From: Flavobacteriales bacterium
GTDB lineage: Bacteria; Bacteroidota; Bacteroidia; JACJYZ01
Direction: 5' to 3'
Length of the DNA stretch: 64,000 bases
NCBI GenBank assembly: GCA_020635855.1
Contig: JACJYZ010000002.1
Span: 1,860,001 to 1,924,000, forward strand
Part shown: positions 8,246-16,287 of the stretch, piece after piece
Layout: each line of letters starts with the position of its first letter
Numbering within the stretch: the first letter of the stretch is position 1
The notes under the pieces: model-generated
Database searches by the model: none
The model's input: the letters and a program-made list of their open reading frames with translations, nothing else
Told to the model about the DNA's origin: nothing
Program-made: the position numbers and the translations under genes

Positions 8246-9592
8246 ATGACCCAAGAAAGCACCATCCCACGCATCAAAGAGGAGATCAAACACTCCATCA
8301 CGTTGCGACTGTTCTCCATTGCCGTACTCATCCTGCTCATGCTCATACCCATGGCCATGATCATGAGCATCATCAATGAACGGGAGTACCGCAAAGAAGA
8401 AGCGATCCGGGAAGTGAGCGACAAATGGGGAACAGCACAAACCGTTACCGGACCGGTGCTGGTGCTGCCCTATCTTACCTACATCAACCGTGATGGTGTT
8501 AGAGAACCGCAAGGACATGCTTATGCCTATTTCCTACCCGACCGGCTTGATGTTTCAGCCAAAGTGGATCCTGAAATCCGCAAACGCGGCATGTACCAGG
8601 TGGCGCTTTACCGATCCGGGCTGAACCTCACCGGTTCCTTTTCGCGCCCTGATGTGACGCAACTCGGCCTGGATCCGAATGATGTGATATGGAACGAGGC
8701 CACCATTGCGGTGGGCATCAAAGACATGAGCGGTTTGCAACAGGCGACGCAAATCGAATGGAACCGGAAACCCATCACGTTGGAACCCGGATTAACCAAT
8801 TCTTACAAGATACCGGACGGATTGGCCAACAAGGTTCCTATCGACAGCCTTTCACAGCGATTCGACTTCAACATGGAGCTCGCGCTCAGGGGCAGCCAGA
8901 ACTTACGCCTTGTGCCGGTGGGAAAAGAAACCCAGGTGAACCTCGATTGCAACTGGCCCGACCCCAAGTTCAACGGCGCCATCCTGCCTGATTCATCGGA
9001 CATCACCGACACACACACCGCAGCCACATGGAAGGTATTGCATGTGAACCGAAATTACCCACAGGCCTGGAAAGACAGCTCACAACAATTTGAGGAGTCT
9101 GCCTTTGGCGTGGACCTGTACATTCCGCTGGATGAATACCAGAAGTCGATGCGCTCCGCCAAGTACGCCATCCTGATCCTGTCGCTGACCTTCGTGTTGT
9201 TTTTCGGATACGAGGTATTCAACAAAAAACGCATCCACCCCATTCAATACCTGTTGGTCGGACTGGCACTTTCGATCTTCTATGTTCTGCTTGTATCGTT
9301 GTCCGAACACCTGTCGTTCAACCCGGCGTATGTGATCTCCAGCATCGCGGTGATTTCCCTGATCACGGTGTACGCGCACGGCGCCCTGCAAAACAAGAAG
9401 GCGGCCAACGGCATGGGAGGCAGCCTGGCCCTGTTGTACGGGTTCATCTTCCTCCTGCTGCAATCGGAAGACTATGCCCTGCTGATCGGCAGCATCGGCT
9501 TGTTTATCGTGCTTGCCGGCATGATGTACTTCAGCCGCAAGGTGGATTGGTATGAATTGGCGAAGGGGAAGAAGAGTAAGATCCAGGAATAA
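8246..9592 (+). CDS. creD: inner membrane protein CreD
   Basis: A 448-residue cell-envelope integrity protein CreD. It has an N-terminal membrane segment (LRLFSIAVLILLMLIPMAMI, about residues 18-37), the family start motif IINEREYRKEEAIREVSDKWG, then the conserved TVTGPVLVLPY, a large periplasmic domain to about residue 300, and five or six C-terminal membrane helices. In enterobacteria CreD is the CreBC-controlled envelope protein; in Bacteroidota it is usually paired with a winged-helix regulator, as here. It is the last gene of the operon and is followed by a strong hairpin terminator. Molecular function is not established. Confidence 0.93.
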   Translation: MTQESTIPRIKEEIKHSITLRLFSIAVLILLMLIPMAMIMSIINEREYRKEEAIREVSDKWGTAQTVTGPVLVLPYLTYINRDGVREPQGHAYAYFLPDRLDVSAKVDPEIRKRGMYQVALYRSGLNLTGSFSRPDVTQLGLDPNDVIWNEATIAVGIKDMSGLQQATQIEWNRKPITLEPGLTNSYKIPDGLANKVPIDSLSQRFDFNMELALRGSQNLRLVPVGKETQVNLDCNWPDPKFNGAILPDSSDITDTHTAATWKVLHVNRNYPQAWKDSSQQFEESAFGVDLYIPLDEYQKSMRSAKYAILILSLTFVLFFGYEVFNKKRIHPIQYLLVGLALSIFYVLLVSLSEHLSFNPAYVISSIAVISLITVYAHGALQNKKAANGMGGSLALLYGFIFLLLQSEDYALLIGSIGLFIVLAGMMYFSRKVDWYELAKGKKSKIQE

Positions 9593-9612
9593 AATCTGCG
9601 AGGATACAAACA

Positions 9613-9645
9613 AAAAAGGGAGGATGCTGTACATCCTCCCTTTTT
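9613..9645. terminator. bidirectional terminator after creD
   Basis: A perfect 9-bp stem GGGAGGATG (9618-9626) / CATCCTCCC (9632-9640) with a 5-base loop is flanked by five A on the left and five T on the right, so it can end transcription from both sides. Confidence 0.85.
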
Positions 9646-9712
9646 CATCTCTTTGTTCTGTTGTCCTTTATCCATCCCACCTTCGCTAAGGTTCCGAGGG
9701 CACAGCGAACAA

Positions 9713-9761
9713 CCAATAACTAGTAACCAATAACTAGTAACCAATAACCAACAACCAGTAA
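9713..9761. repeat. heptamer array (CCARTAA/CTAGTAA), 7 units
   Basis: Seven head-to-tail 7-bp units: CCAATAA, CTAGTAA, CCAATAA, CTAGTAA, CCAATAA, CCAACAA, CCAGTAA. It lies 7 bp from the stop codon of the fusion isomerase gene. Confidence 0.8.
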
Positions 9762-9768
9762 CCACTCC

Positions 9769-10791
9769 CTACTTCACATCCACCAATTCCACCTCAAACA
9801 CGAGTGTGGAGTTGGGTGGGATCACACCCTGCACACCACGTTCGCCGTATGCCAGGTGTGGCGGAATGATGAGGGTTGCTTTGGAACCCACGTTGAGCAG
9901 GCTGATGCCTTCATCCCATCCCGGGATCACACGGCCTTGTCCGAGCGGGAACGAAATGGGTTGTCCGCGATCCAGGGACGAATCGAACTTGGTACCGTCC
10001 ATGAGGTAACCGGTGTAATGCACCGACACCATCTTGCCCGGTTCGGCTTTCGGGCCGTTGCCCTTCTGGGTGATGGCGTATACCAATCCGCTTGGCGTAG
10101 AAACCGTATCCTTGTACACCGGATCCAGTTTCTGGCGAAATGCCGCTTCCGCTTCTTTCTTTTTCGCTTCGGCTTTTTCCTTGATGCCGGCGATCAGCGC
10201 ATCAAAGCTGGCCTGATCCGCCTTGAATTTCTTGGCGTCTTTTCCAACCCTGAGGATGGTTAGTTTCTTAATGGTATCACCCTGGGCGATGGCATTCACC
10301 ACTTCCATGCCTTTCACCACTTTACCGAACACGCTGTGACGGCCGTCCAGGTGAGGGGTTGCTACGTGGGTGATAAAGAACTGGCTTCCGTTGGTACCCG
10401 GACCTGCATTGGCCATGGATAGTACACCCGCGGTGTCATGTTTCAAAGTGGGATCGAATTCATCAGGAAAAGAATAGCCGGGACCGCCTTGTCCGTTGCC
10501 CTGGGGGTCACCCCCCTGGATCACAAAGTTTGGCACCACACGATGAAAGGTGAGTCCGTCATAATACGGCTTCCCTTCCGGGCGTGCGGTGTTTTTGATG
10601 GTACCTTCGGCCAGGCCCACGAAGTTGGTCACGGTCATCGGAACCTTCTGGTATTCCAACTTACAAACGATCTCACCTTTGGTGGTTTCAAACTGGGCGT
10701 ACAGTCCGTCGGGAAATTCACTTTCGTTACAACTCATCATCAAAGAAGCTGCGGCCAGCATGACAAACAGGCCTGATTTATACGATTTCAT
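9769..10791 (-). CDS. cyclophilin-FKBP fusion peptidyl-prolyl isomerase lipoprotein
   Basis: A 340-residue envelope lipoprotein (MLAAASLMMSC, Cys about residue 21) that joins two unrelated proline isomerase folds. Residues about 30-175 are a cyclophilin domain (TVTNFVGLAEGT, LTFHRVVPNFVIQGGDP, GTNGSQFFIT, LDGRHSVFGKV). Residues about 240-340 are an FKBP domain (VSVHYTGYLMDGTKFDSS, GQGRVIPGWDEGISLL, YGERG, IPPNSTLVFEVELVDV). A Lys/Glu-rich linker connects them. It is the last of four leftward genes with two other isomerases and nrnA, 29 bp after its neighbour. It probably helps fold exported proteins in the periplasm. Confidence 0.92.
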   Translation of the reverse strand: MKSYKSGLFVMLAAASLMMSCNESEFPDGLYAQFETTKGEIVCKLEYQKVPMTVTNFVGLAEGTIKNTARPEGKPYYDGLTFHRVVPNFVIQGGDPQGNGQGGPGYSFPDEFDPTLKHDTAGVLSMANAGPGTNGSQFFITHVATPHLDGRHSVFGKVVKGMEVVNAIAQGDTIKKLTILRVGKDAKKFKADQASFDALIAGIKEKAEAKKKEAEAAFRQKLDPVYKDTVSTPSGLVYAITQKGNGPKAEPGKMVSVHYTGYLMDGTKFDSSLDRGQPISFPLGQGRVIPGWDEGISLLNVGSKATLIIPPHLAYGERGVQGVIPPNSTLVFEVELVDVK

Positions 10792-10820
10792 ATGCTTGGT
10801 TTTTTCTACGGAAAATTGGG

Positions 10821-11744
10821 CTAATATACTTTTATTAATTCAATCTCGTAGATCACGGGTGTGCTCGGAGGCACGATCCCGGAAGACGATCCTTCCTTGC
10901 CGTATGCCAGGAATGACGGCAACAGCACGGTGATCTTTTCACCTTCCGTCATCACGGGAAGCACCATTTCCAATCCGGGCACCACCTGTCCTTCCGCCCC
11001 CAGCGTAAAGTCCATTCCCTCCCCATTCTTATAGGAGTTATCGAATTCTTTTCCATCCAGGAATATGCCCCTGTAATGGATCTGGATTCTCTTGCCGTAC
11101 CGGGCATGCTTGCCATTCTTCTTTCCTCCTTCCTGGGTTAAAAAGAAAAGTCCGCCATCGGTGGGTTTGATGGAATTGGTCAGGCCCTGTGCATCAAAGA
11201 ACTTCCGCATGGCGTTCAGCTCGCGCATGTCTGCCGACTCAAGCCATTGCTCATATGCTTTTGCATCGGCCACAAGGTCACGTTTGTGGTGGATAAGTTC
11301 CAGCATCACATCCACCCGCATGTAGCTTCCTGAATCAACGAAGTTCGGTCGGTCCACGCCCATCATCACCCCGAAAAGCGAATCTGCCGGCACACGGAAG
11401 GCCACGCTATCCCCTTCCTTCATGGTAAAGATCCCTTCTTCAAAAGAACCTTTGAATGAGGGTTCTCCAGCCAGTGCAAAGGTGGTTTGCTGTTGCAGGA
11501 AGATGCTATCGCTATCGGTCATGTATGTAATGGCGATGGTGATCACATCTCCCGGTTTGGGGGTTGAATCTCCTTCTCCCAGCTTCAGAATTTTGTAATA
11601 GAGTCCGGTTTCCGACTTCGCATAATCCGGATAAGGGTCGTTGGAAGACTTGTCTTCCCCACCGCAGGATGCCATTCCCCACAAGACAATTGCCGCCAAT
11701 GCAAACTGCCCCAACCGGGTCATCTGATGTTTCTTTCTTTTCAT
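10821..11744 (-). CDS. double FKBP-type isomerase lipoprotein
   Basis: A 307-residue lipoprotein (LWGMASC near residues 21-27) with two FKBP-fold segments. The C-terminal one, about residues 200-307, is canonical (IQIHYRGIFLDGKEFDNS, GQVVPGLEMVLPVM, YGKEG, IVPPSTPVIYEIELI). The N-terminal one, about residues 45-150, keeps the fold pattern (GDVITIAITYMTDSDSIF, EGIFTMKEGDSVAFRVPADSLFG) but lacks the conserved aromatic pocket residues, so it may act in substrate binding or dimerisation. Start ATG 11744; an inner Met at residue 8 is possible. It is flanked by two other isomerase genes on the same strand. Confidence 0.9.
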   Translation of the reverse strand: MKRKKHQMTRLGQFALAAIVLWGMASCGGEDKSSNDPYPDYAKSETGLYYKILKLGEGDSTPKPGDVITIAITYMTDSDSIFLQQQTTFALAGEPSFKGSFEEGIFTMKEGDSVAFRVPADSLFGVMMGVDRPNFVDSGSYMRVDVMLELIHHKRDLVADAKAYEQWLESADMRELNAMRKFFDAQGLTNSIKPTDGGLFFLTQEGGKKNGKHARYGKRIQIHYRGIFLDGKEFDNSYKNGEGMDFTLGAEGQVVPGLEMVLPVMTEGEKITVLLPSFLAYGKEGSSSGIVPPSTPVIYEIELIKVY

Positions 11745-11788
11745 GTAGTTATGAGCATGCGTTCAGGACGTGAAGATATTGTTTTTGG

Positions 11789-11816
11789 TTATTGGTTACT
11801 AGTTATTGGTTATTTG
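11789..11816. repeat. heptamer array (TTATTGG type), 4 units
   Basis: Units TTATTGG, TTACTAG, TTATTGG and TTATTTG. These are the reverse complement of the CCAATAA/CTAGTAA family seen at 8216 and 9713. Confidence 0.75.
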
Positions 11817-11831
11817 CCTGGCACCTACTAC

Positions 11832-11873
11832 AAACAAGAAACAAGAAACAAGAAACCACAAACCACAAACTCA
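11832..11873. repeat. heptamer array (AAACAAG/AAACCAC), 6 units
   Basis: Three AAACAAG units, two AAACCAC units and a final AAACTCA run up to the stop codon of the GldI-like gene. It is a second, unrelated heptamer family, only 15 bp from the previous array. Confidence 0.75.
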
Positions 11874-12404
11874 TTTTATTACTTCAACGATCTTCACATC
11901 GTACAGCAACGAGGCCCTTCCGGGTATCTTGTTGTCGTCACCCGCCAGTCCGAACGCCAGGTGAGCCGGCAGGATGATCGTGGCCTGCTCCCCTTTTTTC
12001 ATCATCTGGAAGGCTTCGAGTAATCCCGGTTCAAGTTCTTCCTGCCCCAGTCTGACGGTACGCAATCCGTCCTTGTCCGAATCGTAGCATTGTTTGCCCG
12101 TCAGCAATGAGATCTTGAAAGAAAATGTGACTTTATTTCCCATGCGGACGGTATCGCCTGTTCCACCACCTCCCGACATAAAGCGAAGCCCGGATCCGGT
12201 TTCGGTCATGTTCCAGTTTCTTCTCCGGATGAAGTTATCGATCTCGAAGATTTCATTGCGAACGAGGATGTTGTTGGCGTGCTCGAGGTCTTCCTTCAGT
12301 TCCTTTTGAGGAAGGGGTTTCGGTTTTGGCGGCGGAGCGGATTCCTGGCATGCGGCCATCAGGCACACAACAAAAAACGAATATGCAAGGGAGCGATGCA
12401 TCAT
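11871..12404 (-). CDS. GldI-like FKBP-type isomerase lipoprotein
   Basis: A 177-residue lipoprotein with signal VVCLMAAC and one FKBP domain in its C-terminal two thirds (NKVTFSFKISLLTGKQCYDS, GQEELEPGLLEAFQMM, AHLAFGLAGDDNKIP, LLYDVKIVEV). Size, lipoprotein nature and its position directly after nrnA match GldI, the gliding-motility isomerase of flavobacteria, though the sequence itself cannot prove orthology. The start is the double Met at 12404/12401 before the signal peptide. GldFG and SprB-like proteins elsewhere in this window make a gliding or type IX secretion role plausible. Confidence 0.75.
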   Translation of the reverse strand: MMHRSLAYSFFVVCLMAACQESAPPPKPKPLPQKELKEDLEHANNILVRNEIFEIDNFIRRRNWNMTETGSGLRFMSGGGGTGDTVRMGNKVTFSFKISLLTGKQCYDSDKDGLRTVRLGQEELEPGLLEAFQMMKKGEQATIILPAHLAFGLAGDDNKIPGRASLLYDVKIVEVIK

Positions 12405-12441
12405 GGGTGTAACGACATGCAACTGCAATTATTTGGTCGCA

Positions 12442-13458
12442 TCAAAATGCCTTCAAACCTTCGGCGTAGCTGGGAAGCAGCGCTTCGAATTTCTTCACTG
12501 TTTCCTGCAATGTCAAGGTGGAAGAGCCACCAGCTGCATTCTTATGGCCTCCGCCCGAGAAGTGTTCGCGTGCCAGTTCATTCACATCGAAGCTGCCTTT
12601 GGAGCGGAAAGATATCTTCACCAGGTCTCCTTTCTCCATGAACAATGCACCCAGGCGGATACCGCTGATCGCATACGCATAGTTCACCAGCCCTTCCGTA
12701 TCTCCGTTCTGGTATCCGAACTGATCCAGCTCGGCTTTGCTCAGGCTGATGTAGGCCGCATGAAACTCAGGGAACACCACCAGTTTGTCTTTCAGGCTAT
12801 ATCCGAGCAAGCGTGCCCGGCTCTCGCTGTATGAATCGAAAATGCGTTCGTGGATGAGGGTATGCTGCATGCCGGTTTCAATCAGGCTGGCCACCACGCG
12901 GTGTGTTTCCGGAGAGGTGGAGGCGAACCGGAAAGATCCGGTATCTGTCATGATGCCGGTATAGAGGCAAGAAGCGATGTCCTGGTTGACGAGGGCCTTG
13001 TCTCCAAGGGAGGTGATCAGGCGGTGGATGAGCTCACAGGTGCTGGAGGCGCGTGTATCTGAAAGTGCCAGTTCGGCGAAGTTCACCGGGTCGGGGTGGT
13101 GATCAACGAGTACTTTGGTGGCTTTGGAATCCTGCATGAACTTGCCCAGGTCATCAATGCGTTTGGGATCGTTGTAGTCCAGCGCGAAAACGATGTCTGC
13201 CTGTCCCACCATCCGTTCGCCTTTTCGTTTGGTGCCGTCGTTCATGTTATAAATCAGCACCTCGTTGTTGCCGGGCAGCCAGTGTAAGAAGTCGGGATAA
13301 CCGGTGGGGGTGATCACCTGTACCCGGTGTCCTTTCTTCTGCAGGTACAAGGCAAGGGCCAGCGACGAACCCATGGCATCACCATCTGGGTGTGTATGGG
13401 TGGTGATCACGATCTTGCGCGGATCAGCCAGCAGGCTTTTGAGCTGTTTGTAATTCAT
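12442..13458 (-). CDS. nrnA: bifunctional oligoribonuclease/PAP phosphatase NrnA
   Basis: A 338-residue DHH/DHHA1 phosphoesterase that degrades nanoRNA and dephosphorylates pAp. The DHH domain shows THTHPDGDAMGSSLAL (residues 20-35), FALDYNDPKR, VDHHPDP and the MTDTGSFRF metal site. The C-terminal DHHA1 domain ends with the nucleic-acid-binding FSGGGHKNAAGG motif near residue 310. Length is normal. It is the first gene of the leftward group nrnA, GldI-like, double FKBP, cyclophilin-FKBP. A near-consensus TAACTTTA lies just upstream of its start. Confidence 0.93.
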   Translation of the reverse strand: MNYKQLKSLLADPRKIVITTHTHPDGDAMGSSLALALYLQKKGHRVQVITPTGYPDFLHWLPGNNEVLIYNMNDGTKRKGERMVGQADIVFALDYNDPKRIDDLGKFMQDSKATKVLVDHHPDPVNFAELALSDTRASSTCELIHRLITSLGDKALVNQDIASCLYTGIMTDTGSFRFASTSPETHRVVASLIETGMQHTLIHERIFDSYSESRARLLGYSLKDKLVVFPEFHAAYISLSKAELDQFGYQNGDTEGLVNYAYAISGIRLGALFMEKGDLVKISFRSKGSFDVNELAREHFSGGGHKNAAGGSSTLTLQETVKKFEALLPSYAEGLKAF

Positions 13459-14041
13459 GGCCTAAAGTTAGGGCATTTCCTTAAAGCGCATCAAAAATCC
13501 GCTTTGCGGTGTATACCGGATGGAAACAAAATGTGTTGGGGATGCCACAAAGGCGCGAAGGCACAAAGGCCTGATCCTGGTGTAGCAAACGCTACAAGAT
13601 AGCTGGACGAAGGTGAAACCTTCGCCTAACCCACCAAGACGCAAAGAAATCAAAAGCATACCTACCTGCACCCTTCGTGTCTTCGTGCCTTTGTGGCAAA
13701 ACAACATCCACTGCAACAAGACGAATATGAAACCTTCGCCTAACCCACCAGACGCAAAGAAATCAAAAGCATACCTACCTGCACCCTTCGTGTCTTTGTG
13801 CCTTTGTGGCAAAAAAACATCCACTGCAACAAGACGAATATGAAACCTTCGCCTAACCCATGGGGCCACAAATCATCCCTTTTCATATCCTTTGTGTCTT
13901 CGTGTCTTTGTGGCAAAAAAACATCCGCTGCAACAAGACGAATATGAAACCTTCGCCTAACAGATCATCCCTTCACATCTTGGTGTCTTCGTGCCTTTTT
14001 GGCAAAAAACATTCCCAACACCCAGGCATGAGTGCCTCAAA
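13459..14041. repeat. 583-bp intergenic region with ~110-bp direct repeats
   Basis: No gene is credible here. Four direct repeats begin with GAAACCTTCGCCTAAC at 13615, 13729, 13842 and 13946 (spacing 114, 113 and 104 bp). Each contains an internal octamer run such as TTCGTGTC, TTCGTGCC, TTTGTGGC. The reverse-complement octamer run GCCACAAA, GGCGCGAA, GGCACAAA stands at 13544-13567, so the block has inverted ends. The short open frames inside are repeat artefacts. Confidence 0.8.
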
Positions 14042-15334
14042 CTAATCCAACGCCCGCATGAAATCCTTCAACGCCTGTTCATCGGCAGGCACGCGGGTGG
14101 CCTTTTTCTCGCGGCTCATCAATTCCTGCATGCGTTCGGGTATCTCCACCTTTAGGCCGGTGGCCTGCTCCACCACTTCCGGGAATTTTGACGGATGGGC
14201 GGTTTCCAGGAAGAAGCCCATACCACCGTTGTCGGCCAATTCTTTTTTCATGGCGAGGTAACCAACGGCGCCGTGCGGATCCAGGAGGTAGTTGAATTCT
14301 TGAAATACTTTGGCAATGGCGGAGCGTGTCTCGTCATCGGTGAAGCTGTAGCCGTGGATCACCTCCGCGATGCGGGCATGGTCGTGATCAAACAGGTCGA
14401 GGATGCGTTCGAAGTTGCTGGGCGCCCCCACATCCATGGCGTTGGAAATGGTGGCTACGGATGCGCGTGGCTCGTACTTTCCACTTTGCAGGTAAGCCGG
14501 CACCACGTCGTTTACGTTGGTGGCAGCTACAAAGCGACGGATATTGAGCCCCATGCGCTGGGCAAACAACCCGGCACACAGGTTGCCGAAGTTTCCGCTG
14601 GGAATCGTTACGGTGGCTTCCGCCCCTTGCATCTGTCCCACTCCGTGGAAATAATAAATGCTTTGGGGGATGAAGCGTGCCACATTGATGGAGTTGGCGG
14701 ATGTCAGCCTGAACTCCTTGCGCATCTCCGGATCGGAGAACACTTGTTTCACCATGCGCTGGCAATCGTCGAACACGCCGTCCACTTCCAGGGCATATAC
14801 GTTTCCTCCGAGGGTGGTCAGTTGTTTTTCCTGAACGGGGCTCACCTTGCCGCTGGGGTACAGGATGATCACGCGGATGCCATCCACCCCGTGAAATCCG
14901 TTTGCCACAGCACTGCCGGTATCACCTGAAGTGGCCACCAACACATAGGTGTGGTCATCTTCTTGCTGTACACATGTGCCGAGCAACCGGGCCATGCAGC
15001 GTGCGCCCACGTCTTTGAATGCCATGGTGGGGCCGTGAAAAAGTTCGAGGGTGGCCATCCGTTCCCTGATCCCTACCAGGGGAATGGGAAAATTGAGGGC
15101 GTCGGCCGCCATGGTTTCGATCTGAGCTTTGGAGAGTCCGTCGCCGAAAAAAGTCCCGAGTACGGTGGCGCCGATCTCGGGAAGGGTCATCCCGGGCAGT
15201 GCTTTGAAAAAGCTGTCGGGTAAAACGGGGATCTCCACCGGCATGTACAATCCGCCGTCGGGTGCAAGTCCGTCCATGATGGCCCGGCGCTGATCTGCGC
15301 GCAGGGATTTGTCACGTGTGCTGTAAAACTGCAT
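14042..15334 (-). CDS. thrC: threonine synthase
   Basis: A 430-residue PLP enzyme that converts O-phosphohomoserine to threonine, the last step of the pathway encoded by this operon. It has the family start YSTRDKSLRADQRRAIMDGLAPDGGLYMP, the PLP-lysine motif GPTMAFKDVGAR near residues 103-114, VLVATSGDTGSAVA, and the glycine-rich phosphate site VTIPSGNFGNLCAG near residue 245. Length is typical of the short thrC class. It is the third gene of thrABC, 2 bp after thrB, and is followed by the repeat block. Confidence 0.95.
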   Translation of the reverse strand: MQFYSTRDKSLRADQRRAIMDGLAPDGGLYMPVEIPVLPDSFFKALPGMTLPEIGATVLGTFFGDGLSKAQIETMAADALNFPIPLVGIRERMATLELFHGPTMAFKDVGARCMARLLGTCVQQEDDHTYVLVATSGDTGSAVANGFHGVDGIRVIILYPSGKVSPVQEKQLTTLGGNVYALEVDGVFDDCQRMVKQVFSDPEMRKEFRLTSANSINVARFIPQSIYYFHGVGQMQGAEATVTIPSGNFGNLCAGLFAQRMGLNIRRFVAATNVNDVVPAYLQSGKYEPRASVATISNAMDVGAPSNFERILDLFDHDHARIAEVIHGYSFTDDETRSAIAKVFQEFNYLLDPHGAVGYLAMKKELADNGGMGFFLETAHPSKFPEVVEQATGLKVEIPERMQELMSREKKATRVPADEQALKDFMRALD

Positions 15335-15336
15335 TG

Positions 15337-16266
15337 CTATCCTTTCAATATTTTGGGTCCTACCGGGTTGATCGCGGAAATGTGCGTTTGGTAGGGGACT
15401 TTCAGTTTCTGATATGTCTTGGCCATGCCTTCGGCAATCGACTTCGCCCTGGCTTCATTTCTGGCGAGTGCGAAGATGGAAGGTCCGGATCCGGAAATGC
15501 TGCATCCGAGCGCCCCTCTTTCCATCGCTTCTTTTTTCACCAGCTCAAAGCCGGGAATAAGGATGGAACGTGTGGGTTCGATCACCACGTCGTGGAGTGA
15601 GCGCCCGATCAGGTCGAAATCGCCCATCATGAGTCCGGCCACAAGTCCGGCTGTATTCCCCCATTGGGTCACCGCATCGCGCAACCGGATATCATTCCTG
15701 AGGATCTTCCGGGTATCTTCGGTGCGCACTTCGATCTGCGGATGCACCACGGCGCAAAACAAATCTTTGGGGTATGGGATGGAGATCACATCCAGCGGCA
15801 CGTAGCTGCGCACAAGGGTAAAACCGCCCATCAGTGCGGGAGACACGTTATCGGCATGGGCCGTTCCGCTGGCCAGCCGTTCGCCCTCCATGGCAAAAGG
15901 AACAAGCTCAACGGGCGACAAAGGTTTACCGAGGAGTTCATTGGCACCGTATACCGCACCTGCTGAACTGGCGGCGCTGGATCCGAGACCGCTACCCGGT
16001 TTGATCTTTTCCAGGATCTCCAGTTCAAAGCCCGCATCGCTTTGGATGTGATCAAGGAATGCTCGCAATGCAACACCTGCCGTGTTCTTTGCAGGATCCA
16101 CGGGCAGGTTTTTCTGCTTGGATGAATTAATGATTTTAATGTCCGGTGATTTGGACCGGGTCACGCGCATTCGGTCCCCCGGGGTATCGAGTGCGAAGCC
16201 CATGATATCAAAACCGCAAGCCACATTGGCAACGGTTGCGGGCACATGTAGGAGAATGGATTTCAT
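15337..16266 (-). CDS. thrB: homoserine kinase
   Basis: A 309-residue GHMP-family kinase that phosphorylates homoserine. The N-terminus LLHVPATVANVACGFDIMGFAL carries the substrate-binding region, IKPGSGLGSSAASSAGA near residues 89-105 is the ATP-binding GHMP motif, and LGCSISGSGPSIFALA near residue 260 is the third GHMP motif. It lies between thrA (21-bp gap) and thrC (2-bp gap), so the three genes form one operon. Confidence 0.95.
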   Translation of the reverse strand: MKSILLHVPATVANVACGFDIMGFALDTPGDRMRVTRSKSPDIKIINSSKQKNLPVDPAKNTAGVALRAFLDHIQSDAGFELEILEKIKPGSGLGSSAASSAGAVYGANELLGKPLSPVELVPFAMEGERLASGTAHADNVSPALMGGFTLVRSYVPLDVISIPYPKDLFCAVVHPQIEVRTEDTRKILRNDIRLRDAVTQWGNTAGLVAGLMMGDFDLIGRSLHDVVIEPTRSILIPGFELVKKEAMERGALGCSISGSGPSIFALARNEARAKSIAEGMAKTYQKLKVPYQTHISAINPVGPKILKG

Positions 16267-16287
16267 GACACTGTTGGTTGATCTGAT

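Noticed and set aside
13459..14041. A possible CRISPR array formed by the four ~110-bp repeats
   Set aside because: The repeats are long, imperfect and without unique spacers of regular size, and no cas gene is nearby. The internal octamer runs explain the repetition.
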